A stretch of DNA of 64,000 bases, taken from contig CM054154.1 in NCBI GenBank assembly GCA_028751875.1, forward strand, positions 54,179,462 through 54,243,461, given 5' to 3'. Shown in pieces: positions 21,781-35,200 of this stretch (the first letter of the stretch is position 1; each line of letters starts with the position of its first letter). The translations under genes and the position numbers were made by a program. The stretch comes from Rapana venosa (Eukaryota; Mollusca; Gastropoda; Neogastropoda; Muricidae). Below the pieces are notes generated by a model. It did not search any database. It had not been told where the DNA came from and worked only from the letters and a program-made list of their open reading frames with translations.

Positions 21781-23130
21781 ATATAATAAACTAAATAACT
21801 CATACTCTATATCAACTTAAACACCGAACAATGTATAACCGACATATATACTAAAAATAAACAATAATACCCTCAAAATAATACCGATAATCATACACTT
21901 ACACACATCAACAAAATAAAAATACACCCTAATCAATAACCCACAAAAACAACCCATTCCTCTCTCGCAGCGCTCCCCCTCTCCAAAAAAAAAATCCCCC
22001 ATAATCACATCCACCACAAAAACAATCCCCATACCCTCACACACAAACAACCCCTACATATCCAACAACCACCAAAAACACCCCCATATCTATATAACCA
22101 CACAAAACATCCCCATACTCATCCACCAAAAAACCTTCCTACACCAACCCCACCAAAAACATCCTACCTCCATCCAACCACCAAAACATTACCCAACTCC
22201 CAACACCCACACCCAACCATAACAATCAACCACAAAACAATCCCCATATCCCCATCCACCACAAAAACATCCCCATACTCCCATCCACCAAAAAAACACA
22301 CCATACTCCCATCACCACAAAAACATCCATACTCCCATCCAACCACAATACACATCCCCATACTACTCCCACACACATAACATCCCATCCTTCCATCCAA
22401 CCACAAAAAACATCTCATACATAATCAACAACAAAAAAACATACCCATCTCCCCATAACACACAAAAATAATTCCATACTCTCAATCACAACTAACCTTT
22501 AATATTACCCCCCATCCCAACCACAAATTCCCCCCCCCCCCCCTCCATCCTCCCCTAACCACACAACCCCAACCCCCCCCCACCACCACCCCCCACAACC
22601 CAAAAACCCCCCACCATCAACACCCCCACAACCCCAAACACCACAAAAAAATCCCAACTCCAATAAATCTTCCACCCCATAAAAATCAAAACAACCAACC
22701 CCACAATAATAAATACTCCCAACCACTCAACTACAAAAATCATAAATACCCACCAAAACCACCAACAAAACTCAAAACCTAAAAAAATAACCATATTACA
22801 TACTACCCCCATTCCCCCTCACCAAACAAACAAATCCCCCCCCCCAATCAACCAACACCCTCCCCAATAACCCCCATTCATCCCCCCCACCCCCTATCAA
22901 ATTACACCCACAAAAAATACACAAAATTCTATATATTTCAATCACCAACACCCCTTCCCCACAACTCACCACAAAACAAACCTACCCCCCAACACCAACA
23001 CCCCCTTAAACATAATACCTAAATTCCACCCCATCCCAACCATCTATCAATAAACATATCTAAACTCCACCACCAATCCTACCTACCCCCATTACCAATT
23101 TATTACATCACGCCAACATTCTCACCACCA
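21781..23130 (+). other. G-depleted tract with embedded minisatellite
   Basis: Long A/C/T stretches with very few G, mostly confined to islands such as 21,966-21,973. A 29-30-bp minisatellite lies at about 22,020-22,440. The right end merges into a recognisable copy of CR1/L2 endonuclease sequence, so the tract probably hides LINE DNA. Confidence 0.85.
22020..22440. repeat. 29-30-bp minisatellite, array 1
   Basis: Irregular units built from ACATCCCCATACTCCCATCC plus CACCACAAAA. The spacing is near 29-30 bp but unit lengths vary. The same core occurs at 24.03 and 31.4 kb. Confidence 0.75.
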
Positions 23131-23133
23131 CAC

Positions 23134-23335
23134 ATGTCAACCCCCGACCACAACACCAACCAATTATCACCCCATCACAAGTCGCAACTCAATCTCTCTC
23201 ACGTTGGTACAAACGACAATCCTCTTTTTCAAGTCCCACCATTCTTTCTCTCAATTTGTACAACGGACGCAACGCACATATCTGGATTAATATTTTTAAA
23301 CTGGAACAGATTACTAAGATTCATTCAATCTAGTC
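23134..23335 (+). mobile_element. CR1/L2-type LINE endonuclease fragment, corrupted second copy
   Basis: This stretch aligns base by base with 37,640-37,790. Shared landmarks are CCACCATTCT, CAACGCACATATCTGG versus CATCGCACAGATCTGG, TTAAACTGG, GATTACTAA and GATTCATTCAATCT, followed by the same entry into satellite. G becomes rarer towards the left. The protein equivalent is the end of the endonuclease (HRSGHILNWLI). Confidence 0.8.
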
Positions 23336-23960
23336 CCACAGAAACAATAATCAAAAATGACTACAAACCTTTCCATGAAAACTTAGAAAACTTACTACAT
23401 ACCTTTCTATGAAAATGTAGAAGCTGACATATCTACTTATCTAATGAAAACTATAGAAACCTGTCATACCATACTTTTCTCATGAACCTAAACTGTGGAA
23501 TTGACATACATACTTTTCTATTGGAAAAACTGTAGAGAACGACATACATATTTTCTATGAAAACTGTAGAGAATGACATACTTATTTTTTCTATGAAAAC
23601 TGTAGAGAAGACATAAACATACTTTTCTTTGAAAAAACTGTAGAATATGGACATACATACTTTTCTAGGAAACTGTAGAGAATGAATAGTACTTTTATTT
23701 CAAAAACTCTAGAAAACTGAATACATATTTTCGAGGATAACTGTAGAAGCAACAAATATACTTTTCCTGATAAAATCGAAACTGATATACGTATCATTTC
23801 TATGAAAACTTGTAAAAACTGAATATATTACTTTTTCTTATGAAAACTGTAAGATCAAAACATACTTTTCAGAAAACTTTAGAGACTGGCATGCATTTTT
23901 TCTATCAAAACTATAGACAATGACAAAGTTTTCTATGAAAAATTTCTGACAATGAATCCA
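23336..23960. repeat. 35-bp satellite, block 2 (B-type units)
   Basis: About 17 units with CATACATAC and TTTTCTATGAAAACTGTAG cores. The series of unit variants (GTGGAA, GAGAATGAC twice or more, TTTATTTCAAAA, GAAGC-AACAAATATAC, GGCATGCAT) follows the order seen at 37.85-38.4 kb, with more indels here. Confidence 0.93.
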
Positions 23961-24012
23961 TACTAAACAATTAAACTATATTAAAATGACATACTACCTT
24001 TTCAAGAACAAG

Positions 24013-27000
24013 AATATCATTTCAACCACAAAACATCCCCACTTTCCCCATCCACCACCAAAAACATTCCCCAATACTTTCCATCCACCACAAAACACCC
24101 CCCCATACTCCCATCACCACAAAACACCCCCCATACTCTATCACCACAAACACTACCCCATACCATCACACACAAAAAACACTCCCAAATCCCCATCCAC
24201 CACCAAAACACCATACCCTAACACCCCCCACCACCACCCACCCCACCAACCCCACCCCACACCACCCAACCCCCCCCCCCTCCTCACACACCCCAACCCC
24301 CCACCCACCCCCAACCCACCCACCCCACCACCACACCACCCCACCCCACACCCCCACACCACAACCCAAACCCAACCAACACCCATACAACACCCACCCC
24401 ACCACCACACACAACAACCAAACGCCCCACAAACACCCACCCCACCACCCCAACCCCCACCACACCCCACACACAACAAAAAACCAACCCCCCCAACCCA
24501 CCCAACCACACAACCCAACAAACAAAACCATCCCCAACACAACCCACAACAACCCCCAACAATCAACAACCCAACACCCAACACTATAACAACCCACCAC
24601 CCACACCAACACCACCCACCACACATCACAATCCAAAAACATCCCCAACCTATCAACACCCCCCACCCCCAAATAACACTCCCCACCACAACCCAAAACA
24701 ACCCCAAACACCAAAACCACAACCAACACCCACCACACACCCCACACACACCCCCCCCACCCCCACAAAACCACAACACACAATACAACAACCCCTCCCC
24801 CACACCTACAATCAAAACCAACATCCAAAACCCCCATCCCCCCCTCAAACCCCCATTTCTCTCTACCTTCTCATCTCCCCCTCCCCCCCCCCACCCCCCC
24901 CCCCCCCCCCCCACTCCCCCAACTCCTTATCCATCCCATATAATCCCATAACAATTTCCTCAAAATTCTTCCCAATCTTATTTCCCACCTATATAAATCT
25001 TATTCAAATCTTACACTATTTAAAATTTCCAATCCCTCTTTCCTTACAACCTAATTCATCTTCCTTCTTCCCCTTCCTTCATTTCCCCTATTAAATAATC
25101 CAATTTATAACCTCCCCCCTACAATCCTCATCCTCATTTCTTTCATTTACACCTCTCCTCCCCCTAACCTCTACCTTTTATTCAAATATTCTCACATCCC
25201 TCTTTACAATCAAAAACACTACAAATATCTTCCCTTCCTCCTACTCCTCTCACTCTCCTCTTCTATCATATAACTCAAAAAAAAAAAACTTCTACTCTAT
25301 CCCTCTAAAATACATTAATCCTTCTATTCATCATCATATAACTTCTCCCCTCTCCATACCCCTTCTACACACTATCCATAATATCTCATATACCCTCAAT
25401 TCCTAATAACATATTCCTCAACTATCTCACTCTAACAATCTCCCACAATAAATACTCAATTCATTCCTTTATTTTATAATAAAAAATAAAATCTTATATA
25501 AATACCCTCAAAACACAACTACCCTATAATTTCCACTTACCATATAATATCTAAAACACATTATAAATAATCTAAATACTCACATTAAAATAATTTACAA
25601 ATATCATTCAACTTAATAACTTCCAAACTATTTAAACTATAACATATAAACCTATTTGTAAATACTATTCATTCATTATTACAACATATTCCTTATTGTC
25701 CTTCTATAAATCCACCTTCAACATCAATCATACTTACAAACAGAGTGAGAATCACATCTTATCAATATTTGTTTAAACAAAAAATATCTATGTTTCATAT
25801 TATATATAAAATATAACCTTTCATTACATAACTTTTTACACACCAATAAAATAATTATATTAATAAATTATTTTTCCACATACAATCTTATACCATATAT
25901 CTTTCATAATACACCTTTATTTCTTTTTAAAAAACCAAATTAAAAATTAGGTATCCCTCTCAATCTATAACATAAACCCTTCAATCCTCACCTACTCATC
26001 TAATCTTCTTTCTCAAAAACATCACCTCCCTACTCTATAAATTATTCATTTATAAACTTATATATTAATCCCCCAATACTCACTTCTCACACCCTCTTTC
26101 TCTACAATCCCTCAAATCATTCTAAAAATTCCTCAAAAAAACCAAATTTCCCCTTTCTAATCTACCTTACACCAAAATCATAAAATTCCACTATTACTAT
26201 CACAAAACACTCAACTCATACCCAAATACAACCAAAACCAACCCCCCAACCCCCACATCAACTACCACAAAAAATCCCCATCACTAAACAACCACACTCC
26301 ACACCAACACAAAATACCAACACAACAAAACAACAACCCTACAACACAACAAAACCCAATATTTATTAACCCTCTCTTACTATCCTCACCAAAAACTCTT
26401 CTTAATTCAATAACGCACAAATTATAATAAAACCAAATAACCCCCTCTTCTCCCCAATTCATTCCTAATCACTTCATTTATAACACTCTTTTAAAAAAAT
26501 TACTTTCCAACTCTTATCTTTCCCCCCCTCTCGAAACATTTCATACTCCTCACCAATTTCTCGACTACTAATAAAATATATTTCAACTTAAAAAAAAAAA
26601 AAATTCATTATAAACCCTTAATACTCTTTTCATCATCCTAATAATCTACTTATTTCTTCAATAAATATTTTACAATTTATATTTAAACTCTTCTATACCA
26701 TAAAAATTACTCCAATTAAAACTCAATACAAATCATTTAATCCTAATTTCATTAATTAATTTTAAAACTATCTTATTCCACCCATCACAATTAATAACTA
26801 TAATTATTATAACAATGATACCTTCCCCCTTAAATCACAAAACAATCAAATATTAATTAAATAAGCTAAAAACTCTTCCAACATATCCTAAAAAAACTTA
26901 AAATAACTTATCCATAATCCGTTAATTCTATAATTCTCTTTAAATCATCAAAAATCCAATTATCACAATTTCATATCCATAAAACTCATTTTTTCTAATT

Positions 27001-30000
27001 ACCCATCATCAATAAAATTCAAATAAAACAAAATCCCCAAAACAAACTAACCTCTAATAACTTACCAAACCCACAAATAAATCAATAAAACTTACAAATA
27101 TATACCTAACTATAAAATAACCTCCACCCATACCCACTACACCCACAACCCCAAAACAACAACAACATCAACAAACCAAACACAAACCCAAACACCAACC
27201 AAACATACAACACCCCCCTCAAACAACAAACCACAAACCTACCCAAACCCCCAAAAAACACCCACACAAAAATAAACCAAACCAACATCTCCCCAACCCA
27301 CAAACCAACCAAACAAAAATCCCCAACCAACACAAACAAAACCCCACCAACACACACCCAACACACACCCAACACACCAACAACCACCAAACACACCCAC
27401 AAAACACATACCACCCCTCAAAAACCCAATATTCCACAACCCAAAAACACAACCCCACACCACCCATAACCAAACACCAACACACAACCCAAAAACCACA
27501 ACACCCACCCCCACCCCCCCCCAATCACACCCCAACACAAAAAACACCCCCACAACCCCCCCAAACGCCAACACAAACACCCAAACACCCCCACCACCCC
27601 ACACACCAACAACCCCAACACACACAAAAAATAAAACCCAACCCCCATACCAAATAAAAAAAAAACAAAAAAACAAAAAACCAACCAAAACAACCAACAA
27701 ATACTAATTATCTCATCTCATATACCCAACACCCACAAACCCCCCCACCCCCCCCCCACACACCCAACCACCACCACACACCCCCACACACATCCACCAC
27801 CCACAAAAACTACAACCAACCCCCCCCCCCCAACCCCCCCACCACCCCAACCCAAATCACACCCCACCCCACCCACACCACCCCACACACACACTACATA
27901 CAAACACCTCAACCCCTCACACAACCCACTCACACCCCACCAATACAAAACCTCCCAACACACCTAACCCAACACAAACCAATACCACCCCCACACCCCT
28001 CAAAAAAAAACCAACCAACCAAAACCCACAACCAATTCTAACCACACACATCAACCTACACCCACACAACCAAAACTCAACCAAAACCAGAACCACCCCC
28101 ACCAACACCAACCAATCCCACCCCACACCCACAACAAAAACCACAACATAATACCCCACACACACCACCAACCAAAAACCCCAACAACCAACAACAACAC
28201 AACAACCCAAACATAAAAAAAACAAACAAACCACAAAACCCAAACACACCACACCCCCACAACCACACCACACAACAACCTACCCCAAACCCAACACCCC
28301 AACAACACAACACCAACCCCACTAAAAAAAACCCACCAAAAACACCACCACACAAACAAACACCCCCCCAAAACCCACAACCCACAAACCACATCCACAC
28401 TTATACCCCAACCCAAAACAACTCCACACCATATACATACCTTTTAACAAACACCACATAAAATACAACACACATCACACCATAAACCAAAAACACCCAC
28501 CCACACCAAAAAACACTTCCCAACTACAAAAATCATCAAAAACCCTCAAAACCACCCCCAAATCACACCACACACCCAAAACCAAAAAAACCAACAAACA
28601 CCAACACCCCCCACCCACCAAACCCCCACACCCACCAAACCCCCACCACCAAACCCCCCACCAAAACCCAAAAACCAACCCAAAACCAACACACAACCTA
28701 CCCACACCCCCCCCCAACCCCACCCAACAAAACAACCCCACCCCTAACCAACCACAACCAAACCCCCCAAACACCCCCCACAACCCACACCCAACCCCCC
28801 ACACCCAACCACCCCCCCAAACCAAACACACCACACCCACCCAAAAACACAAATCAACCAAACCACAAAACACATTACAAACAAATAAACCACACCCACA
28901 AAAAAAAAAAAACCAACCCCCTACAAAATAACCCAAACAACACCCACAAAACAACAAAATAAACCAACCCATCCCCCTCAATACAATTTAACCCAATTCC
29001 CTTACCACAATCATACACAACCCCACAAAACTCATACCCCTAAATTTACTCCACTATAAATAAATCAAACCTAACATACAAAAAAATACCCCCCCCTAAA
29101 CCTAAAAACCACACCAACACACCCCAACCCAACACCCTAAACCCCCCACAAAACAACATCACAATATACCCTAATAACCCCCACCTTACCAACCCACCAC
29201 ACCACCCAAAACCTCCACACACCCACCACAACCACCCACCCCTCACAACCCAACTACCAACCTACAACCAAAACCCCAAATACAACATACAAAAAACTAA
29301 TCCCACACCACATACAAACAAACACATCATCATCATCCCAACCACATAACTCCTCCCAACCCAAAAACTATAAACTATAATCATTATAAACCAAAATATA
29401 TCCCCCTCTCCACATAACTTATACAACTTATTTCTTCTTCCCTAACCCATCTCTCAAAACCCCAAAAATAAAACCACCCACACACACCCACCCCAACCAC
29501 ACATTACAAAACCAACAAAACATCCCACACAATTACATAAAAACACTCCAACAAACCACAAACACACCAAATACCCTCCCCACTCACACCACTACAACTA
29601 CAAAAAACAAAAAACACAACAATACACCCTCAAAATTAAACAACCCAAACCATACAAACTCTCACCCCACCTCCCATTTCCTATTAAAACCAATATCCCT
29701 TCCTCAACATCCCCCCACTACCTTCTCATCCATCTTATACTCTTAAACCTCATCCTCTTTTAAAATCCTCACTCTTCCTCTTCTCCTTTTCAAATTACAT
29801 AAACTATTCCCTATCCCTCCCTATAAATTCCATTATCACTACTACTCCACATTATCTCTCCAATATACCACATTTCAATTCTAAATCCACATACCACACA
29901 TCCCCCCCCCAACACTCTCCCCCCCCCCCCTCCCTATCCCTCATCCCTTTTTTTATTCTTTCCATTTTCTCTTTAATTACCCTTTATACCCTCTATCCTA

Positions 30001-30540
30001 CTCTTATCTTTTTTCTTCCCATTTCTCTTTCCTCCCATTCCCCCTCATTATTCCATCCTATAACTAATTAAAATCCTCTCATCCATACCTATATACCAAT
30101 ATAAACCACACTTCTCTTATACATAAAAATCCAATCATCATTTTTATTATACCTAAATATCACTAATCCAAATAATCCTCCCTACTTTACTCAACCCAAT
30201 TTACCCCCCCCCTCTCCCTACTTACCCCCCCACCCACCTACTCCACTCCCAAAATCCCCAAACCCCCACCTCATCCCAACAACACTCCCAAACACCCCCA
30301 TCCTTAAAACCCACTCCCACATATTTACCCCACCACTTATACCCATCCCCCCTACTAAATACACAAATACATTACACATTACCTCATTCACAACACACCC
30401 CACCTATACCACCCCCTATACCCCCCATATCATCCCTCCATTCTTCAACGCGCAACTGCAGCAACACATCCTATACACCCAAAAACATAACCCCATACTA
30501 TAATCCACCCCCCAATAACAAATCACCTTAATACCATCCA
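24013..30540 (+). other. 6.5-kb tract nearly devoid of G
   Basis: Completely G-free runs include 24,425-25,657 (1,233 bp), 27,568-28,089 (522 bp) and 28,091-30,449 (2,359 bp). The few G lie in small islands such as 25,740-25,755. Composition varies from C/A-only (24.2-24.83, 27.1-29.3 kb) to C/T/A (25.0-26.8, 29.65-30.2 kb), which suggests that several original sequences underlie it. The long Trp/Gly/Val/Cys-rich minus-strand ORFs, up to 253 codons, are meaningless because their strand lacks C. I can identify no element within it apart from the minisatellite at its left end. Confidence 0.95.
24030..24215. repeat. 29-30-bp minisatellite, array 2
   Basis: About six units of ACATCCCCATACTCCCATCC plus ACCACAAAA, partly decayed. 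Confidence 0.75.
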
Positions 30541-30559
30541 TAATCACCATTACACATAC

Positions 30560-31030
30560 CCAACAGAATCCACAGACCTCTATCTATGAATAGACCAACC
30601 TTGGACTAAACAACAGCCCTTCTCAACTTTGACAATAGCCCACTTAATGAAATGAAACTGACAACTTCCTAGTCTATGCAACCGGTAGAAACCAGACATA
30701 ATAAGCTACCTTGTTATGACTACCTTTTAGAAACTGACATAGATTACTTGTCTAAGACAACGGTAGAAACTGACTAGATACTTGTCTATGAAACGGTAGA
30801 AACCTGGACATAGATACATTTCTCTGACAAAACGGTAGAAACTGACATAGATACTTGTCTATGCAACCGGTAGACACTGAATATGCTATTGACACTGACA
30901 ACTGAAGAAATGACATCTTTACTTGTCTATGACAACGTTAGAAATGAATATATACTTGTCTAAGAAAACTGTAGCCCCTGACCAAGTATACATGTCGATG
31001 CAACGGTAGAAATGACATAGTTATTTTCAT
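30560..31030. repeat. 35-bp satellite, block 3 (A-type units)
   Basis: About 12 units with CATAGATAC, TTGTCTATGACAA and CGGTAGAAACTG cores. CGG instead of CTG is frequent. G-depleted DNA lies on both sides. Confidence 0.9.
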
Positions 31031-31039
31031 TGCCCTTAA

Positions 31040-31720
31040 TCCCCATCATATAAAACAATCTCAGCCCTGTAATACATTACATCTCAATATGTCTCTTTCA
31101 TACCCAATCCACTACATTAACATCCCCTGTAATCCCTTAATAATAAAATTTAAATACAAAAATCCAATTCCCACTCACTTACACAGACCACCATAATCCA
31201 CAATAATCTTACTTTCATGTAACTTACTCAACTGACAACTAAATTACACATCCAAATACTCAATCCACTCAAATAACATACAATACTCCCATTCCAATTA
31301 ACAAACTAATTCCCAATACTCCATCACTCAAAATAACATCCCATACTAAACTTCAACTAACCAAAACTTAACATCTCCCTTCAATCAAAAACATCCCATT
31401 CCCATCAACTCACAATAACTCCCCCATAATCCCCATCAACTCACATAACATCCATACTCCCATACATCACAAAAACATACACATACCTCCATCCCTCACA
31501 AACAATCCACCTACTCCTCCACTCACAATAACATCCACCCCCCCCCATACTCCCATCCACTCACAATAACATCCACATACTCCTCCCATCCACTCACAAT
31601 AACAATCCCCCATAATCCCATCCATCAACAATAACATCACCATATCCATCACTAACCAATAACATCCCCATACGCCCCATTCCCCCATCCACTCACAATA
31701 AAATCCCCATACTCCCCATC
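31040..31720 (+). other. G-depleted tract with minisatellite array 3
   Basis: Very few G. From about 31,380 a 30-bp unit repeats, with core ACATCCCCATACTCCCATCC followed by ACTCACAATA, the best preserved copy of the minisatellite in the window. Confidence 0.85.
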
Positions 31721-32259
31721 ACTCAATTACTATGGACACATATAAATTAAACTAAAAATAACATGTGGACCCATAATCCCAGCCACTAACATAAAATTAC
31801 CTTAATTACCCATCCTAATAACTATACTAATTAGTTTATACAATCACTTATAAATAACATCCTTATCACAATATCTCAAATGACAATTACAATATCTCAC
31901 CCAGACACTAAATTCAAATAAATTAATCACTTCTAAAAATAAAAATACAATATAATAAAATATCACAACATTTAGACCTTTACGTCACATACATATAAAT
32001 AAAGACATGTATACAAGTAAATCTACAAGATAATCCCCATAAATCCCTTACATTCAATATAAATAAATTATGAGAAATTATAGAACAATATAATAACTTA
32101 AATCACAAGAAGTCAATAAATAGACTGAATCCAAGAATCTTCATAATACAATGTAGAATGAATATATACTTTTAAGTCAAAATACGACCATCCAATACAT
32201 GAAATGAACCTTAATACAGACAAAATGATTCTAATAAATCACATTAATCACCTGAATAA
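31721..32259. other. AT-rich transition zone
   Basis: No recognised feature. G is still rare to about 31,980, and satellite-like fragments start to appear near 32,140. Confidence 0.5.
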
Positions 32260-35200
32260 TCTTGACTCATAATTTCGAAAACTTCAATGTTAAATTCTAT
32301 GAAAAATATAAAAGAAAATAAAGTCGCTTACAAGACTCCCTTAAATATAATGTACATGAAAAAAGTACAAGAAATACTTTAAAGAACTACTAAAATGAAT
32401 AGATAATTGACTAAGAATGTAGGAAAAAATAGATTTGATTGAAAATTGAATGAAAAGTACTAGTCTTATGAAAGGAATAGAAATGAATCGTATTGACAAT
32501 GGAAAGGTTGTCTGACAATGTAATAGATAAGATATGAAATTTATGAACTGAATATGGACTTGTTATGACTGTATGAAACTGACCTATGTATTGTTTGAAA
32601 ATGATACAAAGACTGTAATGAAAAGCAACGTAAGAAAAATAAAAGATACTTGTTATGACATCTGTAGAAATGACATAGATACAGTTATTGAAATTGAAAT
32701 GGAATAGATACTTGTTATGAAACAGTTAAGTGCACATAGAAATAGTCTATGCAAACTGTAGAATAGTGAAAGATACTTGTCTATGGCAACTGTAGAAATG
32801 ATAGATACTTGTTATAAATTTAGAAACTGAATGATACTTGTTATGAAACCTGTAGAAATGAATATATATTGTCTATGAACTGTAGACAAATGACATAGAA
32901 TTATATGAAATTCTAGAAATGTATATTCCTTGTCTATGAAAACTGTAGAAACTGCACATAGGATAACTTGTTATGACAACGTTAGAAATGGCTAGAATTT
33001 GTTATGAAAACTGTAGAAACTGAATAGATACTTGTCTATGAATGTAGAAATTACTAGTAACTTGTCTATGACAACTGTAGAAATGACATAGGATACTTGT
33101 CTATGACAATGTAGAAACTGACATAGATATAGTCTATGAAATGTACAAATGAATAGATATTGTTATGACAACTGTAGAAAATGACATAGATACTTTACTA
33201 TGACAACTGTATAAACTAATAAGATACCTTTACTATGACAAGTGTAGAAATGAATAGGAAACTTGTCTATGACAAGTTGTAGAAAATGACATAGATACTT
33301 GTTCTATGACAACTGTAGAAACTGAATGTAACTTGTCTCTCGACTATACTGTTAGAACTGACTATAGATTACTTGTCTATGACAACTGTAGAACTGACAT
33401 ATACTTGTCTATGACACCTGTAGAAACTGACAAAACTGAAATAGATACTTGTTTATGAAATGTAGAATTGGAATAGATATTGTCTTGACAAACTGTAGAA
33501 ACTGGAATAGATACTTGTTTATGACAATGTAGAAACTGACATAGATTTATTGTCTATGACAACTGTAGAAACTGAATAGTTATTGTTTTGGCAACGGTAG
33601 AAAATGAATAGATATTGTCTATGACAAAGGTTAGAAACTTAATGATATTGTACTATGAATGTAGGAAACTGACCATAGATACTTGTTATGTAACGTAGAA
33701 AAAAAACTGATAGATACTTGTCTTGGAAAGGATAGAAAATGTAGAAACTTGTTAATGACAACGGTAGAACTGGACATAGATATTGTCTATGAAATAGTGA
33801 AATGACATTTTAAGATATTGTTCTGCAATGAAGAAATGGAATAGATACTTGTCAATGAAAATGTTGAAACTGAATAGATACTTGTTTGAAAAGGTAGCAA
33901 CTGAATAGTATTGTATGAATGTAGACCCTGAATAGTATGTGTATGAAAACTGTAGAAATGACTAGATAATGTCTATGAAAGGGTAGAATGAAAGATTTGT
34001 TATGACAAATGTAGATATACATGTACAGATATTGTTCTGGCAATGTAGGACTTGAATAGATCTTGTTCTATGACAATGTAGAAACTGAATAGAAAATTTA
34101 ATGGAAATGAGGAAATGACAAAGTATACTTGTAATGAAAATGTAGAAATGGAATGATAAATTTATGACAGGTTAGAATGAATATCTATTGTTTGAAAGTT
34201 AGAAAATGATGATATTTATATGACATACGGTAGAAACTGAATAGATATTGTTATGAAAACTGTAGCAATGAATAAGATATGTTCATGACCGTAGAAACTG
34301 ATAGAAATTGTCTATGAAAGGGTAGAAATGCCATAGAAAATGTCTATCAAATGACGAAATGGAATAGATACTGTCTATGAAATTTAGAAATGACTATCTA
34401 TTGTCAATGAAAATGTAGACAAATTGCTAGATACTTGTTATGCAAGTAGAAATGACAGATTTTCTTGTTCTCTCGTCTATCTGTAGAACTGCCATACGCA
34501 ATAGCATAACAGACTCCCCGTAGAAAATGACATCTGATCTCTTGTTATGGACCACAAATGATCACGCTCCTCTCTCTCGACAAGAACCTTGTTATGGAAT
34601 TACGCCAACTCGAAATAGAAACTTCGTTAAGAAATGTAGAAATGACATTAGATAAAATTCTATCGAAAACTGTGACAAAGCCATAGATATTGTCTATGAC
34701 CGGTATCCAATGACATAGATATATTTCAGACATGTTGAAACTGGACCATAGATACTTGTCTTTGGCACCAACTGTCAGAAATTGACCCTAGATATTGTCA
34801 ACTAGATCCGACAATCTGTAGCAACAAATGCATAGATATTAGTATTGAATATGTAGATACTGAACATAGATACACTTGTCTTGACAACAGTCAGCAAAAT
34901 GAAATTACGATACATTGTTATCGATACAATCTGTAGGAACTGAATAGATACATTCTACATATGACAATGCAACGAAACTGACATAGATACATTTACTATG
35001 TCACCAATGTAGACAAATAATCGTATGTGTCTAGACAAGTGTTAGGAAATGACATAGATATTGACTATGACACTGTAGAAACGACATAGTATACTTGTCT
35101 ATGACAACTGATAGAAACTTGCCATAGAACTTGTTTGACAATGTGAAATGACATAGAATACATGTCTATGCCAAACTGTAGAAACTGAAAAACTGACATA

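Noticed and set aside
24200..24830. Telomeric or subtelomeric repeat, because the complement is TG-rich
   Set aside because: No TTAGGG or other regular telomere unit is present; the sequence is irregular C/A.
24153..24914. Long minus-strand ORFs of up to 253 codons rich in Gly, Val, Trp and Cys, and the matching 321-codon Pro/His/Thr-rich plus-strand ORF (23,986-24,951)
   Set aside because: They lie in C/A-only DNA. Without G on the plus strand TAG and TGA cannot occur there, and without C on the minus strand few codons are available, so long open frames are expected by composition alone.
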